DNA of 64,000 nt from Argopecten irradians (taxonomy: Eukaryota; Mollusca; Bivalvia; Pectinida; Pectinidae), in contig NC_091143.1 of NCBI RefSeq assembly GCF_041381155.1, positions 32,551,331-32,615,330 on the forward strand, written 5' to 3'. Below, in pieces: positions 63,299 to 64,000 of the stretch. The position numbers and the translations under genes are program-made. The notes beneath the pieces were generated by a model that worked only from the letters and a program-made list of their open reading frames with translations, was not told the origin of the DNA and did no database searches. Positions within the stretch are counted from its first letter, which is position 1. Each line of letters starts with the position of its first letter.

Positions 63299-63431
63299 TA
63301 TGTACCACTGCTTCGTCCACAAGGGATCATTAAACTCCATATGGATGTACTGTCTCTCTTCACGTGCCCGTTCATCCGTGACTTCTCGTTTGGATTCGAG
63401 ATTTGGAAACCTGTTGTTCAGCCCAGTTTAC
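63299..63431 (-). pseudogene. PCSK1: Duplicate PCSK1 exon (RSKR cleavage-site exon) with 1-bp insertion
   Basis: Copy of exon 60488-60619, 133 nt instead of 132. An extra base (GGATTCGAG against GGATCGAG) destroys the RSKR reading frame. Splice sites are kept. Other differences from copy A include two synonymous changes (in the Pro-Leu pair of the NDPLW segment) and one Glu-to-Ala change. Confidence 0.9.
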
Positions 63432-64000
63432 CTAAGATTATAAAAACGAAAACATAAAATGAAGGTTGCATATCTGCACTTAAAATAGCTAGCCGAATGG
63501 TTTTCATTGTTACTACGTAATTAGCAATTTATTTGTAGCAATGCATCTTAATAGAGTAATATGATATAATTATTATCAGAAGATGTCTTTTAGATTTTAC
63601 CTGTGCATGTTCATTATTGCTACGTTTCAAAATATTGAAGTGTATTGCTGTTCATAACTTGACGTTGTTTTGTTATAAAAGACAAACACGTCTAGCGAAG
63701 AACATATCAAATCGCTGTGCGTCATTATAGAGATTGAACTGTGTTTTGATTGCGTTAAAGGTGGTATGAACGCAATGGGATACAGACATATTCAATGTAG
63801 CGCGTTACATAAATAAGTCTATTTTTACATGATCGTGATCAAATTTAAAGCGATGTTGGTTGCTAAGCTGGGTAACTACGGTAGTCAGGATATAGTTCCG
63901 ATTGTTTAATGTTATAGCTGCAGTTTGGTTTGATATATAACAATGACAGCTTTCAATTATTTTTAAAATACGGTTTCTTTTTTCAATTTATTATACAATG

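Larger units (their letters stand above)
62086..64000. repeat. Direct duplication, copy B (runs off the window)
   Basis: Second copy of 59276-61195, differing by scattered substitutions and small indels in the introns and exons. It reaches the window end without leaving the homologous region. Confidence 0.95.

Overview
This window is AT-rich animal nuclear DNA. Its genes are split by GT-AG introns, it is packed with long minisatellites, and it carries several DNA-transposon and non-LTR retrotransposon families. The gene set, the frequent TACATGTA-type words and the style of dispersed repeats suggest a lophotrochozoan, most likely a bivalve mollusc. That assignment is inference; nothing here names a species. 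I see no bacterial operon, CRISPR array, rRNA or convincing tRNA.

Three real genes are supported exon by exon. (1) METAP1D, a mitochondrial methionine aminopeptidase, lies on the minus strand in seven exons between 34351 and 26004; the joined reading frame is 327 residues with all five metal ligands. (2) A canopy-family ER protein (CNPY2-like) lies on the plus strand in five coding exons, 35121 to 40401, 244 residues ending in KEEL. METAP1D and CNPY are head to head with about 770 bp between start codons and an NF-Y-type CCAAT box between them. (3) A PCSK1 (prohormone convertase 1/3) gene lies on the minus strand. Twelve exons, 60619 down to 49024, join in frame to 550 codons running from the prodomain cleavage site RSKR through the catalytic and P domains; its 5' and 3' ends are not visible here. 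A second copy of its first two visible exons lies upstream (62447-63431) in a roughly 2.8-kb direct duplication, and both duplicate exons carry frameshifts.

Layout. 1-13.8 kb: gene-poor, dominated by tandem arrays (38-bp, 35-bp, 28-bp and a 3.6-kb array of a 42-bp unit). 14-25.8 kb: palindromic dispersed repeats, a broken APE-type LINE with an ATC microsatellite, and a broken R2/HERO-like LINE inside another repeat. 26-35 kb: METAP1D, whose introns hold two large minisatellites and two DNA transposons. 35-42 kb: CNPY plus MITE-like elements. 42-49 kb: mostly repeats, including a chimeric palindromic Tc1 element. 49-64 kb: PCSK1.

The most interesting observation is that two unrelated genes each carry a minisatellite that grew out of an exon-intron junction and multiplied the splice site with it. 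A 60-bp array in the last METAP1D intron repeats the 5' splice site and the exon tail. A 63-bp array in a PCSK1 intron repeats the 3' splice site and the exon head.
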